In this document: positions 10,219 through 23,300 of the stretch, piece by piece
Layout of the letters: every line of letters starts with the position of its first letter
Numbering within the stretch: position 1 is the stretch's first letter
Assembly: GCA_024704765.1 (NCBI GenBank)
Contig: JAKMXF010000066.1
Coordinates: 1,175,883 to 1,239,882, forward strand
Length of the DNA: 64,000 bases
Direction: 5' to 3'
From: Oopsacas minuta
Lineage: Eukaryota; Porifera; Hexactinellida; Lyssacinosida; Leucopsacidae
Made by a program: the position numbers and the translations under genes
Notes under the pieces: generated by a model
The model's database searches: none
Told to the model about the DNA's origin: nothing
Seen by the model: the letters and a program-made list of their open reading frames with translations, nothing else

Positions 10219-13200
10219 ATGGTGAAAGAAGGAATAAAGATTTTCTGCAGGGTCCGTCCCAGCTCGAAACCTGAAAATGTCAGCCAATTTCTAATAAAAT
10301 CACCTGATTCACCAAAGGAAACTCACGCTATAGCATTTCAAATTCCCAAAAACATCAGTGATGGTCTAGTCAACAACAAAAAAGACGTTTACCAATTCAA
10401 ATTCAATCAAATATTCAATTCTCAATCCACACAAGACCAAGTATTCACGCAAGTAGCATCATCGGTTATTGACAATGTAATAGAAGGCTATAACGGTACA
10501 ATATTCGCATATGGACAGACAGGCTCTGGTAAAACATATACCATGACTGGAGGCACTGAGAAGTACACGGATCGTGGAATTATCCCAAGAACAATTTCAT
10601 ATCTTTTCGATTATTTCAAGAAGAAATCTGGGTTAATTTTCACACTACACATATCTTATATGGAAATATACAATGAACATGGATATGATCTTCTCAGTGC
10701 AGAGCATGAAGCTTCTAGGCTAGAGGATTTACCTAGAGTAACTTTGATGGAGGATTCACAAGGTGAGTGAATAGATAGCATTTTCGACCTCACTGTAATG
10801 GGTAACGTCACCTAAATTAACCCCTTCTCTTTGAGGAAGGCTAAAAATAGATATTTACCTCTTTTCCGCTAATTTAACCTCTTAAACCATGGATACTACT
10901 CTTTGAATTTAGTCTTAAATTTCTCCAATCCAGTGTATTCAAATTATGTATATATAATTAATAGGAACAATCCATCTACGTAATCTATCACAACATGGAG
11001 CTAATACAACAGAAGAAGCTCTGAATTGGTTATTCATGGGAGATACTAATAGAGTTATAGCTGAGACTCCTATGAATATGGCATCAACCCGATCACACTG
11101 CATATTCACACTGCATATTACTAGCAGAGAAGCTGGTAAGTATATTTACCATATAAACTATGAATATTCTCAATTTTATGATATTTCCTAATATTCATTT
11201 GTACTTCTTACAAAATTTACAGTAATTCTCCTAACGAAATTGTTTGTTAAAAACTTTCAATATAATTTCCCACTGAGAAACAGATTTCTGATTGAAAATT
11301 ATTTTTATAACATGTTTCCCTTCAATGATAATTCTGAGATCTTTAGAGCTAATTTCTAGTGTTAGCAAAATTCGAATAATTTGATGGGGGTGAGGTTTAC
11401 TATTTCAACGTTCTTCATATTCTATCAATTCCAATTTGTTTGATTGTAACCTTATATGGTGAATTTATATGGAGATTTGTCCAGTGTATTGTGTATGATA
11501 CAGTTATTTATTAGTGGGGGAATATTCACTCAAATTTGTTGCCACTTCAAAGCTCACATTTCTAGAACGAAGGGACTTTGAGAGTGTTTTGAGTGACGTC
11601 ATAATTTTAGAATTATATCCTGAATTTTCGAAACATCCTATTGATGACGAATCTTCTCTAATTTAGAATTTCGAACAACAATTATTTTTGTAATTTCGAA
11701 TTCATAGGTTCAGATGTTATCAAACGATCAAAACTCCACCTTGTTGACTTGGCCGGTTCAGAGCGAATCGGGAAGTCCGGGATAAAGGGTTCACTCTTGA
11801 CGGAAGCTAAATACATTAACTTATCCCTACACTACCTGGAGCAGGTAATAATATCTCTCTCAGAGAAGAAAGGTCATATTCCTTATAGGAATTCTCTTAT
11901 GACGTCAGTACTAAGAGATAGTTTAGGAGGAAATTGTATGACTAGTATGGTAGCTACATGTTCTGTGGAAATGAGTAATATTGATGAGTCTATCTCTACC
12001 TGTAGGTTTGTATAACATATATGACGTCACTATTGTCCTACTCATAGAACATGATTCCCAACTTTTTTCACTGGTAGATCCCCTATACCAATTTCATACA
12101 AATTATAATATAGATAATATTCATATTATGTATATAATTTTGCTTAGATTCGCACAAAGAGTAGCTCTAATTAAGAATGAAGCTCTCGTTAATGAAGAAT
12201 TAGATCCTAGAGCTATGATAGCTCGTCTCAAGAATCAAGTCAGTGAGTTAAAGCAGGATTTAGAGTTGGTAACAGGACAAGAGAGAACTGATGAGTTAGT
12301 TGAAGAAGAGATAGAATCATGTAGAAGTGCTGTTGATATGTATTTGAAGGAAAATGACATTGAAACTCAGATACAAGTGAGTTGATTTTATATTCTATGA
12401 ATATCCCTGGTGTATATATTGGTATGAATATATTGATATGAATATCCTGGGAACTAAATTTTTGATTTGAAAGAAGAAGTATGTATAAACCGAATCTACA
12501 TTTTAAATACTCCAGATAATCTGGCCAACACATTTTTCCTGATTAATCGTGTCAGATACCTGGTCTGGAGTACTGTTTCTAAATGTACAAAAACTGGATT
12601 TAACCTACATTATTCCAATTCTATGCAATGCCCAAGAAATTTATAATTATCAAAAAATATCAATTTTCAAGGTATCAGGAGATATGCGTAAAATCCATTA
12701 TTGTTTCAGAATTCTGAAAGAAAAATATTTGAATTCACAAATGAAAACAAAACAAGAAACACAATCACCTCAAAGTAAACTGAATGAATTAAAATTAACA
12801 AAAGATGAGGGCAATCTCCAGGTACACAGAATGGGTGTTGAATCTGACTTATTGACCATGGATGTTACACGTTTACGAGGGTTACTACACCAAAGAGATG
12901 AAGAGATTAATGTAATCGTAAAATTACTTAAGCAAGAAAAAGAAAATTTTGCCGAAACGCAGCGTTCCTTGTTCATACTCCGTGAAAAATATATTGAAGC
13001 TACTGGCCAACAATATGATATAAAAATCGCGAAAAAAATTGAACGTCCGTTGACAGAACCGAAAATACCCACAAATATTAATATTTCAACACCTAGAGGG
13101 ACAGTTTCAGAGGAAACGATTACTCGAAAACGATCTGAATTCTCAAAAGCACGTCAAACAGCATTCGACACATTCCGCAGAAAACATCCACAAGACTCGA

Positions 13201-13607
13201 TACTAAATCAGCACAACGTTAGACTGAATGATTGTTACACAAAGGCTAGAGTATTAGGCGAAAAGGTTAACTCATCACGTTTACAGGTTAACAAGCTAAA
13301 AACTAAAATACAGCAATTGAGAGTCTCAAATGCCGTGGATTTTCAAGCTGATGCATCGGCGATAGAGGAGGAAAATCGACTGAGAGGTGAACTTGAAATT
13401 AGCAGGATTGCGTTTAAATGTGACTGTGCTTTATTGAAAGAATTAAAGACTGAGATAGAACATATTCAGCATTTGATGGAAAAAATTAAAGTTCTTGTTT
13501 TGAAGGAATTTGATAGCTGGTGGGCTGAACAGATACACACATACAAGAATTCTATGTTAAAAGGTGAAAATAACCACGATAATGTCAATGGAATTCCCAG
13601 ATTCTAA
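10219..13607 (+). CDS. KIF6: Kinesin-like protein KIF6 (725 aa, 5 exons)
   Basis: Exons 10219-10762, 10965-11135, 11708-12005, 12148-12376 and 12672-13607, all at GT-AG sites with an open frame, give 725 residues. The motor domain is N-terminal: IKIFCRVRP, P-loop GQTGSGKT (99-106), switch I ASTRSHC, switch II DLAGSE. Family-specific stretches place it in the kinesin-9 group as KIF6 rather than KIF9: DRGIIPRTISYLFDYF, HISYMEIYNEHGYDLL, LTEAKYINLSLHYLEQVI and FAQRVALIKNEALVNEE. After the motor come GDMRKIHYCFRILKEKY and LHQRDEEINVIVKLLK, then a coiled-coil tail ending near KEFDSWWAEQIHTYKNSM, also KIF6-like. Human KIF6 is 814 residues, so the far C-terminus is shorter here. Kinesin-9 motors act in cilia and flagella. 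Intron 1 is 202 bp, the others 142-572 bp. Confidence 0.95.
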
Positions 13608-13798
13608 AAAGCAAAATGATTCCCTGCTTCAAACTGGTGATAAAGTTCTAGATGAAACGATTCAAATCTTTTATAAAATGAAACAGAAAGTAATTAATAG
13701 CCGCACAACTAAATAATAGATTTTTAAACATATTAAATGATATACACACATAAACATAAATATTACATTCTGGTGGATTTACTAATTTCCCCACATAT

Positions 13799-13890
13799 TG
13801 TGAGCCTGTCCCTTACTAATTTTGAGATCCTATGGACCTCTCTTGTCGTCCGTGGACCCCCGTTTAGAACCGCTGCTTTTGCTATCATCG
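13799..13890 (+). repeat. hAT-like non-autonomous repeat (family B) fragment
   Basis: TAATTTTGAGATCCTATGGA, then CCTCTCTTGTCGTCCGTGGA, then CCCCCGTTTAGAACC. It matches 35716-35860 on the same strand and 23935-24030 on the opposite strand. In that reversed copy the end reads GGTTCTCAACCATTTTCACC followed by CATGGACCCC, the kind of terminus seen in hAT/Charlie-type elements. Confidence 0.6.
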
Positions 13891-13913
13891 CTTACATTTC
13901 TGTTATAGCTAAG

Positions 13914-14062
13914 TACAGTAAAACCTCCAAAAGTGAACACCTTTTCTCTGTCCAAAATGATTTCCATTGTCACGCACAATGTCATGAAAAATGAACACCT
14001 CTCGCGAATGTGAACATTTTGGCTGGTCCCCAGGGTGTTCACTTGCTGAGGGTTTTATTGTA
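13914..14062 (+). mobile_element. TA-flanked MITE with CAGTAAAACCTC termini
   Basis: Ends are TACAGTAAAACCTCCAAAAG (5') and GCTGAGGGTTTTATTGTA (3'). Inside each end is GTGAACACC / GGTGTTCAC, so the terminal inverted repeat spans about 28 bp with mismatches. Flanking TA and CAGT termini suggest a pogo/Tc1-mariner non-autonomous element. It shares its right TA with the next element. Confidence 0.85.
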
Positions 14063-14149
14063 CAATGGACGCCGGTTATAAGATAATGGATATACACCAT
14101 CATCTGGAAGACGGTTCATATATACTTCTTATAACCGGCATCTACAGTA
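14061..14149 (+). mobile_element. TA-flanked MITE with GCCGGTTATAAG termini
   Basis: The 5' end TACAATGGACGCCGGTTATA and the 3' end TATAACCGGCATCTACAGTA are inverted copies over 22 bp. The GGTTATAAG word recurs many times in the repeat block at 53607-53790. The element abuts the preceding one at a shared TA. Confidence 0.85.
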
Positions 14150-14561
14150 CAATGGAGAAATTTTTCAGAAAATTTTATTACCAAATGACTTCATTCAATT
14201 GCTAGCATAATTGAATAGCAAAAATTAGTCTTATTTCTGTGTACAATTTCTTATCATTTTGTGATGCTATCTTGTTTCCTTACTTATCCCTTTGAATAAC
14301 AGGAATAATTCGTGTAATATTCTTCACTGTTAGCAATGAATTTTTGTTGCCAAAGCATTTTTCATCGGTAATTATACTTACAATTCCATCAAGTTCAACA
14401 CCACAAATTCACCATTTCCAATCAATAAAGAGAATACACAATTCTCTAATTACTAATCAGTTAAAAATTGATAATTAAATTCTTTTTCCCATCAGTTATT
14501 AATCATTTTAAAATTATTTATGATATTAGTAACAGTTTATTGAAGTTTTAATATCCTACAC

Positions 14562-15053
14562 ATGGCTACAAACAATGTAGATAGTGATACCAATGTAAAA
14601 ACAACTCAAAACAGTGAGTTAGGGGATTGTCGTAAAGAGTTATTAGATCTTATCCAGAAGAAACATGATCTAGAATTAAACCTTATTTCCTTAGAAAAAC
14701 AAATTTATAAATTTGAAGAATCTTATTTAGATGAGACGCAAGCTTTTGGTAATGTAATCAAAGGTTGGGATAATTATTTGACGTCAAACTTAAAATCAAG
14801 TGGATCCAGTCAGAAAGCCGATAGAAAAGTTAAAAAATGGAAAGATTCTGATCGTTTATTTTCTAAATCTTCCGTAACTTATGAGTACGCCCTCAGGGCT
14901 CCAACTGCTACTCCACAAGGCAAGGAAAATCGTTTTCTAGACGATTCTATTCTAGGTCGAAAAATTGATATCTCATCTCAACTTTCACTCACTCCAACTG
15001 GATCTCCATACAATAAATCAAGTAAGAAATCTCTGAAAAGAATATCAAAATAG
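14562..15053 (+). CDS. MEAF6: MEAF6/Eaf6 chromatin acetyltransferase complex subunit (163 aa)
   Basis: Single exon, 163 residues. After a 22-residue disordered start, residues 23-50 form a coiled coil (CRKELLDLIQKKHDLELNLI). The family signature follows: SLEKQIYKFEESYLDETQAF, then GNVIKGWDNYLTS, then KKWKDSDRLFSKSSVT. These match human MEAF6 (LEKQIYAFEGSYLEDTQ, GNIIRGWDRYL, RLFSKSSVTS). The tail is Ser/Lys-rich and disordered, as in the family. Eaf6 is a shared subunit of NuA4/TIP60, HBO1 and MOZ/MORF histone acetyltransferase complexes in the nucleus. Length is close to vertebrate MEAF6 (about 190-200). No intron is needed. Confidence 0.93.
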   Translation: MATNNVDSDTNVKTTQNSELGDCRKELLDLIQKKHDLELNLISLEKQIYKFEESYLDETQAFGNVIKGWDNYLTSNLKSSGSSQKADRKVKKWKDSDRLFSKSSVTYEYALRAPTATPQGKENRFLDDSILGRKIDISSQLSLTPTGSPYNKSSKKSLKRISK

Positions 15054-15663
15054 ATTCACTGTATGTAGCACAAGGAAATGTTTCCGCTATTATACAATAT
15101 TATTCATAATCAATATTTATTTCAATTATAAAAATCAACTAAGCTTTATTTTGTCAATTCGAGGGTTGGAAATTTGCCTTCCATGGAAAATTATACACAT
15201 CGTGTTTGCCTCGTGAACTATTTCAACCTTGCCCTTGACAACTAGGTATGCTATTTGCCCCGACCCCAACGCCCCCAATAATTGAGAAGCATCTATTGAA
15301 ATGATGTACTTTTTGCTTTCGCCGTGCCTACAATCACTTTTTGAGTCAGTCGAATGCGTTGGTACTAGACAAAATTGAGATTTTCCCCATTCAAAATTAC
15401 TTAATATAGCTCCGTGGCGTAGTGAATGATATCTGCTTGATTTTGTCGAGCCGATTAAAATGATATGTTAGATGGTTTTTATTATTAAGATAATCATAAA
15501 ATATACCCGAGTGTATTTGTCTTGTAAGCTTTTTTCTAACTTGATTAGTGCTATACCCAATTCCCTTATTCATTTTCTAAATGTAGTATTATTCAATCAG
15601 ACTAATTTTGTATAAATACAAAAAGCAAAAGAGTTTGCAAATAAATATTTACAATATTTTGTC
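15054..15663. other. Spacer between MEAF6 and the membrane-protein gene
   Basis: No coding region. A tract at 15410-15470 (CTCCGTGGCGTAGTGAATGA and a later TCGAGCC) has a loose resemblance to tRNA A and B boxes but does not fold into a tRNA by eye; it could be a decayed SINE. Confidence 0.4.
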
Positions 15664-16755
15664 ATGACTGTAATGCGAATATTTTATCATATCTCTGATG
15701 TGTTACTCGTTGTTAGTTGCATAGTTATGTCAATTGTCGTCATCTTTTGGTTGTTGTACTGTCTCCACGAAATATACACAAATTACAAATTACACAAAAA
15801 TCTAAAATTGAGGTACAATGACCATGAGGTGAGTTTTAAGATGATACGCCTTAAGAAAAATATTGTCAGAGACACTCTATTGATTCTTGGATTACTTAGC
15901 GAAATTTTCGTAGCATTTCTAGTTACTTTCAATGTACTTTTTCCTGTTTCTAACAATTATATTGATGGATTGACTACCCAAGTAGTTGCTGCGAAATTCA
16001 ACTGTACCAAAGTAGTTGAGGGAAGCAATGTGTTATTCTTCGCGCATTTCGGTAGTCTTGTGATCGTGACTGACGGTTTACTTCTAGGAACATTTCTCTT
16101 ACAGATAAGGCTGTACAAAATCATCCTGGATTTCTTCATTAAGGAGTATCAGTGTGTTTCTATGGCCAAAGAGTTTTATTTCAGTTTGACAGGAACTTGC
16201 GTACAGTTTCTACTTGTATTTGTCCTGAGCTCTATCCTTGAAACGCGCTTAATTGGTGTAACTTTATCCAGTTTCTTCATGACCTTCAATCTCTATTCCA
16301 TTATCCATACAGCCAAACGCTTGTATTCTCTCCTAAAAAGCTATCTCCAAGATATCAAACTCATACACAATTATGATGCCCAACTAGAATACAAAAAAGT
16401 ATACAAAATGACTCGAAAATTCAAAATTTCACTGAACATATTCACCATACTTTTCTCTACCATCACTTTTGGTGTATCTGTCTATGTATTTGGCTGCACA
16501 TGGATAGAGTGGTTGTTTCTATTTGATTGTAAATCGGTCAATCCCTTTTCACTTCGGATCAATATCAGTGATTCGACTGAGGATATTCTGTTACATATTA
16601 GCTTGTTTGCAAGGATAGTGCAATCTTTTGCTGGTTTTATATACTATACTGGTACCATTGGTGTAAGTATAGTGCTGGGATGGAGTTCGTTGTATAGTTT
16701 TAGGAAAAACCGGTATATTCCAGTTGATCAAGGCTTGATTAGACCTTTGGTATAG
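15664..16755 (+). CDS. Unassigned multipass membrane protein (363 aa)
   Basis: Single exon, 363 residues, starting at the first ATG after an in-frame stop. By eye it has about seven hydrophobic segments near residues 8-35, 70-95, 117-143, 165-187, 190-212, 255-280 and 310-345. The loops are basic (e.g. residues 37-48, 56-66, 220-254), and a Cys pair at about 279 and 290 could form an extracellular disulfide. Residues 328-341 read YYTGTIGVSIVLGW. No GPCR DRY or NPxxY motif, channel pore motif or transporter signature is visible, and I do not recognise the family. It may be a lineage-specific seven-pass receptor-like protein, but that is inference from topology only. Confidence 0.75.
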   Translation: MTVMRIFYHISDVLLVVSCIVMSIVVIFWLLYCLHEIYTNYKLHKNLKLRYNDHEVSFKMIRLKKNIVRDTLLILGLLSEIFVAFLVTFNVLFPVSNNYIDGLTTQVVAAKFNCTKVVEGSNVLFFAHFGSLVIVTDGLLLGTFLLQIRLYKIILDFFIKEYQCVSMAKEFYFSLTGTCVQFLLVFVLSSILETRLIGVTLSSFFMTFNLYSIIHTAKRLYSLLKSYLQDIKLIHNYDAQLEYKKVYKMTRKFKISLNIFTILFSTITFGVSVYVFGCTWIEWLFLFDCKSVNPFSLRINISDSTEDILLHISLFARIVQSFAGFIYYTGTIGVSIVLGWSSLYSFRKNRYIPVDQGLIRPLV

Positions 16756-17336
16756 TAAATTTCTGTGTATTATTTATTGATATTTTTGCAATTTTTAATA
16801 ATCTGTTCGTTACTTTTGGAATGCAATCAAATATATTAATATTTTGTCTTGCACTACATTTGTCTGTCTGTTTTATTCAATAAATGGCGAAATTCGAAAA
16901 TTACGAATTAGGAATTTTTGAAATGAAAATAATTCTTGATTTTCATTTGGTTTTGAATGATCTAGGCATGAAAATCATATGATCTTAGTATAAACTACTT
17001 TTAGTTTTTGCATGAAGTGTTTATCTTGGCAAGCACATGGCAGAAACTTATCAAGTTTATGGCAAGAACTTTGTCGACATATCATCTGCCTCCAGGGGTC
17101 GTGTCGAGGATACGACATCCACGCACGCACCAAAGCATTTGAATAATCTTCTTTTTATAAGTATATATTTAAAATTCAATAATAAAACTCATATACATAC
17201 ATAATGCCGTAAACTCCCCGTTATATGCCTAATGAACCCTGGTAATTACTTCAGTGTAAGTGGAATCCTATATAACCGATGAAACTTTGTTACTTTGATC
17301 TACAGTTAGCACATCACTACATTATGAACTAGCATT
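16756..17336. other. Spacer upstream of PIKfyve
   Basis: Noncoding, AT-rich. No repeat family is recognised. AATAAA at 16880-16885 may end the membrane-protein transcript. Confidence 0.45.
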
Positions 17337-20300
17337 ATGACACTAAACTACGATTGTTCCTCTCGAATTGTGACATTTGCGACAGGACAGAATGAAAACC
17401 AACCTGACGACACACAACCACATAACCATATGACGTCACCCTCAGATAAAAATGAACTAGAAACAGTCTACTCTACGTCACGACAACAAATAGATATTCT
17501 CTCAAATTATCTCACTCAATCTACAAAGGAAGTAAATACTAATACAGATAGTTTAACTTTTTTCCAGCCGGTAGAATTCGATGATAGTACCTCAGTTGAG
17601 GAAGAGATAGGTCAATACAATCTACGTCCTGTTAATAAAACAATTGTAAAAACTGAGCTTTCGACAAAGGGCTTGACGCCCTCCCCAAGTGTATGTCTCG
17701 GCTCAACATTATCGCTACCAGCTAAACGCACTGAGGAATATCAAAGTGGATCAAAACTATCATCACAGTCACTTCAACAACAACAACAGGAAGTCAAAGA
17801 TAACGAAACATACAGTACTTCTGGCCTAGAAGCAAAGCAGATTCAGAAACGTAATGTTGTATTCGACGTACTTACCCGTTTATCACGATCCAAGCTCTCT
17901 GAAGACAGACCCTCTGATGACATGCGTCAATACTGGATGGCAGATCGTACTTGTAAAGAATGCTATGAATGCGGGCAGGTTTTCACGACTTTTCGCCGTC
18001 GCCATCACTGTAGAATATGTGGACAGATATTCTGTGCAAAATGCTGTAGCGAGTACGCTCCCGGGCAAATGTTTGGCTTAAACACGAATCAGAGAGTATG
18101 TTCATATTGCCATCGTGTTATCCGTGTATACGCACAAACTACTAGTGGTACTGCAGACATGAATAATTTCCTTATGGAAACTAGCAATTTATCCCAGCAA
18201 AAACCAAAGTTTTTATCTTACTCCGTTAACGATTCTAACGAAACATACGACATACCATTCAATCCAAATTTTGCTTCAAACACTCCTGCAAAGATTAACC
18301 TTAAAACTGAGCCAAATATTAAAGTAGTAAATAGTCAAGGTAGTCTTGATATAGATCCTAGTCATATTGATGTAGTAGATGAAGAGGATCAGCTACCGAT
18401 TGCTAAAGACACGCTATTAGCTGTTTGGATGAAAATGCAGGATTTAGACTCAGGACTAACTCTGCAGACACAGCGTCATAGATTCAAACACTATCGTAAT
18501 GCCATTACAGGTGCTCAGGTTGTAGATTGGCTATTATCGAATAAAATAGCAGAAACGCAACATTACGCTGAAAATATAGGAAAAGCACTGGTTGATGCCA
18601 AATGGTTAACTCCAGCAACGAATTCAACTATACCTTTTAAGAACGATAATCGTCCGTATAATCTCGTGTACTCAACTAACGTACAAGATTCTAAGTTACC
18701 ATTGGAGAAAGATAAAGCTGATCCTCTCTGGTTACAAGCTATTGACTTTAATGATGAAGATGATGAAATGTTTGATTTACATAAAAACGAAACTGGAAAT
18801 ATTCCCCATCGTGATTCAATTTCTAAGCGGGACGCGAATCAACCTTCTGAATCGAATTTTCATCTACCAACCGTTTCAAAATTCGATACCAATAATGACA
18901 CCAAACGAAGCAGCATGGCAACTAAATTAGACGAAGGTGTTAGTTTTGTAGATGCATATCTTGGCAATTCATATATAATGTCACCAAGTCTCCCTTTACG
19001 TAGAGCTAGTTCACTTGGGCAACTCAATATAACCCAACCAAGCGATTTCCCTCGCATAGATATTGAGCATTTTCGTGATTCGGTTGAATTAAGGCTTACA
19101 GATTCCTTACCCGCAGTAGATAAATTCGATTCTAGCATGTACAATAGTAAACGTGTAGGTTCAGATCCCTGTCTTCTTGATAAAACAATGTATTTGGATA
19201 GTAATAGCGGTACTCTTAATGATCGCCACACTTCAATGAAAGGCATTTTCCGGAAATCTTTCCATGAATTCGATGAGGGTGAAGCCCAAAAACGACTTGA
19301 TCAATACACAAAGACACATTTGAGTTCATTGATGCTACAGGAATTATATCAAGGAGGGTTATCGTCTAAATGGTTCGATGTACTTATGCCGATTATCACG
19401 GAAATAAGTCAAACAGTTCGTCTGAACCTTCAACATGATGAAGTGATTGATATCCGAAAGTTTGCGAAATTTAAAAAGGTATCTGGTGGCGCAATGGCCG
19501 ACAGTGAAATAATATACGGAGTTGTTTGTAGTAAAAATCTTACGAGCAAACACACGCAAAAGTATTACAATAAACCAAAAGTCCTACTATTGCGATGTGC
19601 TTTCGAATTTGAACGTAAAGAAAACAAAATCTCGTCATTCGATATGTTAATAATGCAGGAAAAAGAGTACATATCAAACTTAGTTAATAAAGTATTAGCT
19701 TTAGAGCCGAATTTAGTTATTGTAGAAAGATCTGTAGCAAGAATTGCCCAGGAAATGCTAATAAACAATGGAATTACTCTTGTCACTAATATGAAATCAA
19801 GCGTTATCAATAGGATAGCCCGTAGCACAGCTGGTCACCAATTAGTCTCACTGGATCAATTATCATGGGAGATACAGTTAGGTGTTTGTAAGAAATTCTT
19901 TCTTAAAACTTTCACTATTTCTGAAAATGAAACTAAAACTTTGATGTTTTTCGAAGGCTGTCCTCCAGTGCTAGGCTGCTCAGTCTGTCTGAGAGGTGGA
20001 AGTAGAAAAGAATTGATTAAAATTAAAAAAATCGCGAATTTCGTGCTACTTTCCGCATACAACCTACATCTAGAGAATGCTTTTATCAGAGATACATTCA
20101 CGAAACCTCTTCCTATACGTACTCTCCCGAAGTATAGTTTATCATCTGGCTACCCCACGCCCCCATCAAGCCCTCGTTTAAAATTCGCCCCAGCAATTCA
20201 ACACACAAACGGGTTATGTGAAAATGCACTGCCATTATCCGGTCAATCATTATGTACAGAACCTTCAGAGGAATTAACACAAGACCTAACAACGCCATTC

Positions 20301-23300
20301 TATAAGGTATTTGAAAAGCATATATTTACGCTATCACCTCATTTAGTATTGAATCCCCCATATCTGCATACATACAATGGTACACTGAGTAAAGTTAGAA
20401 AATACCTACCTAATATGCTATACTGGTCGAATCAATTTGAATCAATTGATGCCTCTGTTGTTATGGGAATTGATGAGGCGAATTTTTCACGTGAAACTCT
20501 ATGTAATTCCCTCACACAGCTTGATAACCTATCCGTGTTCAGAGGATTATCGTTCATTTCAAACAGAAAACCTGATATTGATAGGAAAAAAGGCAAAAGT
20601 GGAACTTACAAAAAGTTTGATAGCAACAGTAATAATTATTCTACGTCAGTGACGTCACACAAAACGTATTCAGTAGATTCCAGTAGTAATCTACCTGCTG
20701 GTTTTGTCAAGGGAATTACATTCAAACCAACTGATTACTTTTCTTCGAGCACTTCTCATTGGTTTGTGAATGCTATCATACTCGGCACAGCTCCGAAAAA
20801 TACGTTCGATGGGCTCCTAGCTAATTATCGTGCAACAGCACAGTTTAGCCATTTACATCAAGATCAATACCCTATCAGTCTGTATTTGAAATATCCTGAT
20901 GTGAAAATTGAGCAGTACCAATTGCAAGATAATTCTATCGAATCAAAACTGTTATTAAATGATGAAAAGAGTACTGAATTAGATCAGAAAATCGATGTGC
21001 TTCCCACATCAGAATATTTGGAATTAGATCACGACGATTATTTGGAGGACTTCACCTATTCCACAAAGCGTGTGGACTGTTTTGACATGAAGTATCATCA
21101 AAAAATTCCAGTCTTGTTCAGTTCAAATTCGATAGAATCACCTAACTGGCCTCTTGCTTGTATTAAGCCATGGGTAATTATAATGGATTTCTACGGCAAG
21201 CGAGATATAGATCTTTACAATTTCCTAATGAAATATTGTTTCCGTCCAAATTACAATTGTCTAACAGACAAGTGTAGAGTAAAAATGAACAAACATTTAC
21301 GGTATTTTGCACACGGTGATGCAGCTATATTTCTCCGTACTGACGTCATCAAAGAACTATCCTCTGAATTTGAACGTATAAGAACCTGGGGGCAGTGTAT
21401 CACTTGTAAATCAAGTACTCCAGTTTCCATTTTATCTCCAGAAGCACAAGCCTTTTCATTCGCGAAATTTCTAGAGCTAAAATTCTATGGAAAACACTTA
21501 ATTCGGCGGTTATCTTCACAACAATGCACTCATGCTGTATTCAGTGATCAAATTCAATTTTTTTCTTATGGAAAATGGATTGCAGCTTTTGAATATCAGA
21601 AATTGAACTTGAAAGATGTCGTCCTAACTTCATCTCTGTTAACTTTTGATGCTAAAACACTGTTATTAAATCAAGATTGGGCAAAAGAGCTCAAATTTCT
21701 TAACAGCAAAATGGCAGAAACTTTCAATTTACTCTACACAAAACTAGAAATATTGAACAAGTCGCTTATTTCCGAAGAATCCACGATATCTGAGTATAAA
21801 ATCAAACTAGCTCACGAAGAAACAGACCTAATGGAAAAGGTGAAATCACTAATAGCAAAAGCAGATGAATTCGGATGTTTTTCAAACGACCCTCAAATAC
21901 ACGACAACACTCAATCTTTTTATAAAAGCACTTTAGAATACTTACAAGATCATCTAGCCTATATTAAAGGGGTTTTCTCAAAGGCAATACGCAAATGGAA
22001 CAATTTGTACCAAGGATTAGTAGACTCCGACAGTGTCTCGAAGCAACAAAAGTCCATCCCTGGCCCGTCTAGTAGAACCTACTCCGATTTTACTCCCTCA
22101 ACAACAACTAAAGAGTTTTCTGTAAGCAATACTATCCCTGAAGAAATTGATAATAAATACATTGATTATGATAACTTTGAAGTAGACAGTGAACAATCGA
22201 ATCCAGATTTATCTTCTCTTAGTAGTGGTCGTGGGTCTCTCATACAACATAGTGATCATTACAGTTTACCATCCAGTCCTGTTAAGAGTAGTGCAGCATT
22301 CATGGTTTTTCCAAAACAAAATAGCCTCACTGCTCCTTCGACCTCAGAGGTACATGGTGAGGTGTACGCCCCCTCTGATTTTCCGACACAGGAACCGCCA
22401 AAACGACAAATGTCTGAACCACCGAATTTTAACACACAAAAGACAAAATCTTTAGGTAGAATGGGTAACAAAGATTTTATTGAGAAAAAACGACCTTCAA
22501 TTCAAAAAGGATTTTTCACTCCAGTCCCTTTACCATTCAATACTGGCGATCACTTTACACTTGAGTGCGGGCAAATACCTCTTGCTATCTATGAGAGTGA
22601 ACCTTCATCGATCATTGCTTACGGATTAAACTCTACGTCATATAAGGATAAATTAAGCCAACTCTTACGCTTGGAAAAGACTACGAAAAAGAATAATATT
22701 TCAGGGACATATTCTAACGATCTAGCTGAGGAAGATCGATCAGTAAAATCGGATATTAACTCTGATCATGAGGAACATATTGAATTAGAATTTGAAGATA
22801 GCGGTACTCATTTTTATTGTAAAGTTTTCTATGCGCAGCAATTCATGCGATTGAGAGAGGAAATATATTCAGAAGGGGAAGACTGTTTTATCCGTTCTCT
22901 CTCACGATGTGTCGATTGGGCGGCTAGAGGCGGGAAAACACGCGCCACATTTCGTAAAGTCCTTGACAACCAGTTTATTATCAAACAAATGTCACGAACG
23001 GAAGTTGATTCATTTATAACATTTGCTAACAGTTATTTTGCGTACATCAAAAGTATGATTGGAAACGAGAAACCTACAACTCTCGCTAAAGTGCTCGGAG
23101 TATATCGTATTGGATTTCGAAACACTATTACGAATCAATCAATGAAAGAAGATGTGTTAGTAATTGAAAATTTGTTTTATTTGCATAAATGCTCGAAAGT
23201 TTTCGATTTGAAAGGTTCACTAAGAAACCGTTACCTACAACCAAATAACAAAGATAGTGATGTACTATTAGATGAGAACCTTCTTGAGTATATCGGTCAA

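Larger units (their letters stand above)
13608..14561. other. Repeat-filled spacer between KIF6 and MEAF6
   Basis: Noncoding. It holds, in order, a hAT-like repeat piece (13799-13890), a 149 bp MITE (13914-14062) and an adjoining 89 bp MITE (14061-14149), then unremarkable AT-rich DNA up to MEAF6. Confidence 0.6.

Noticed and set aside
15410..15470. tRNA-like A and B boxes
   Set aside because: The acceptor and anticodon stems do not pair by eye and the B box is imperfect; at best a decayed SINE. A covariance-model search would decide.
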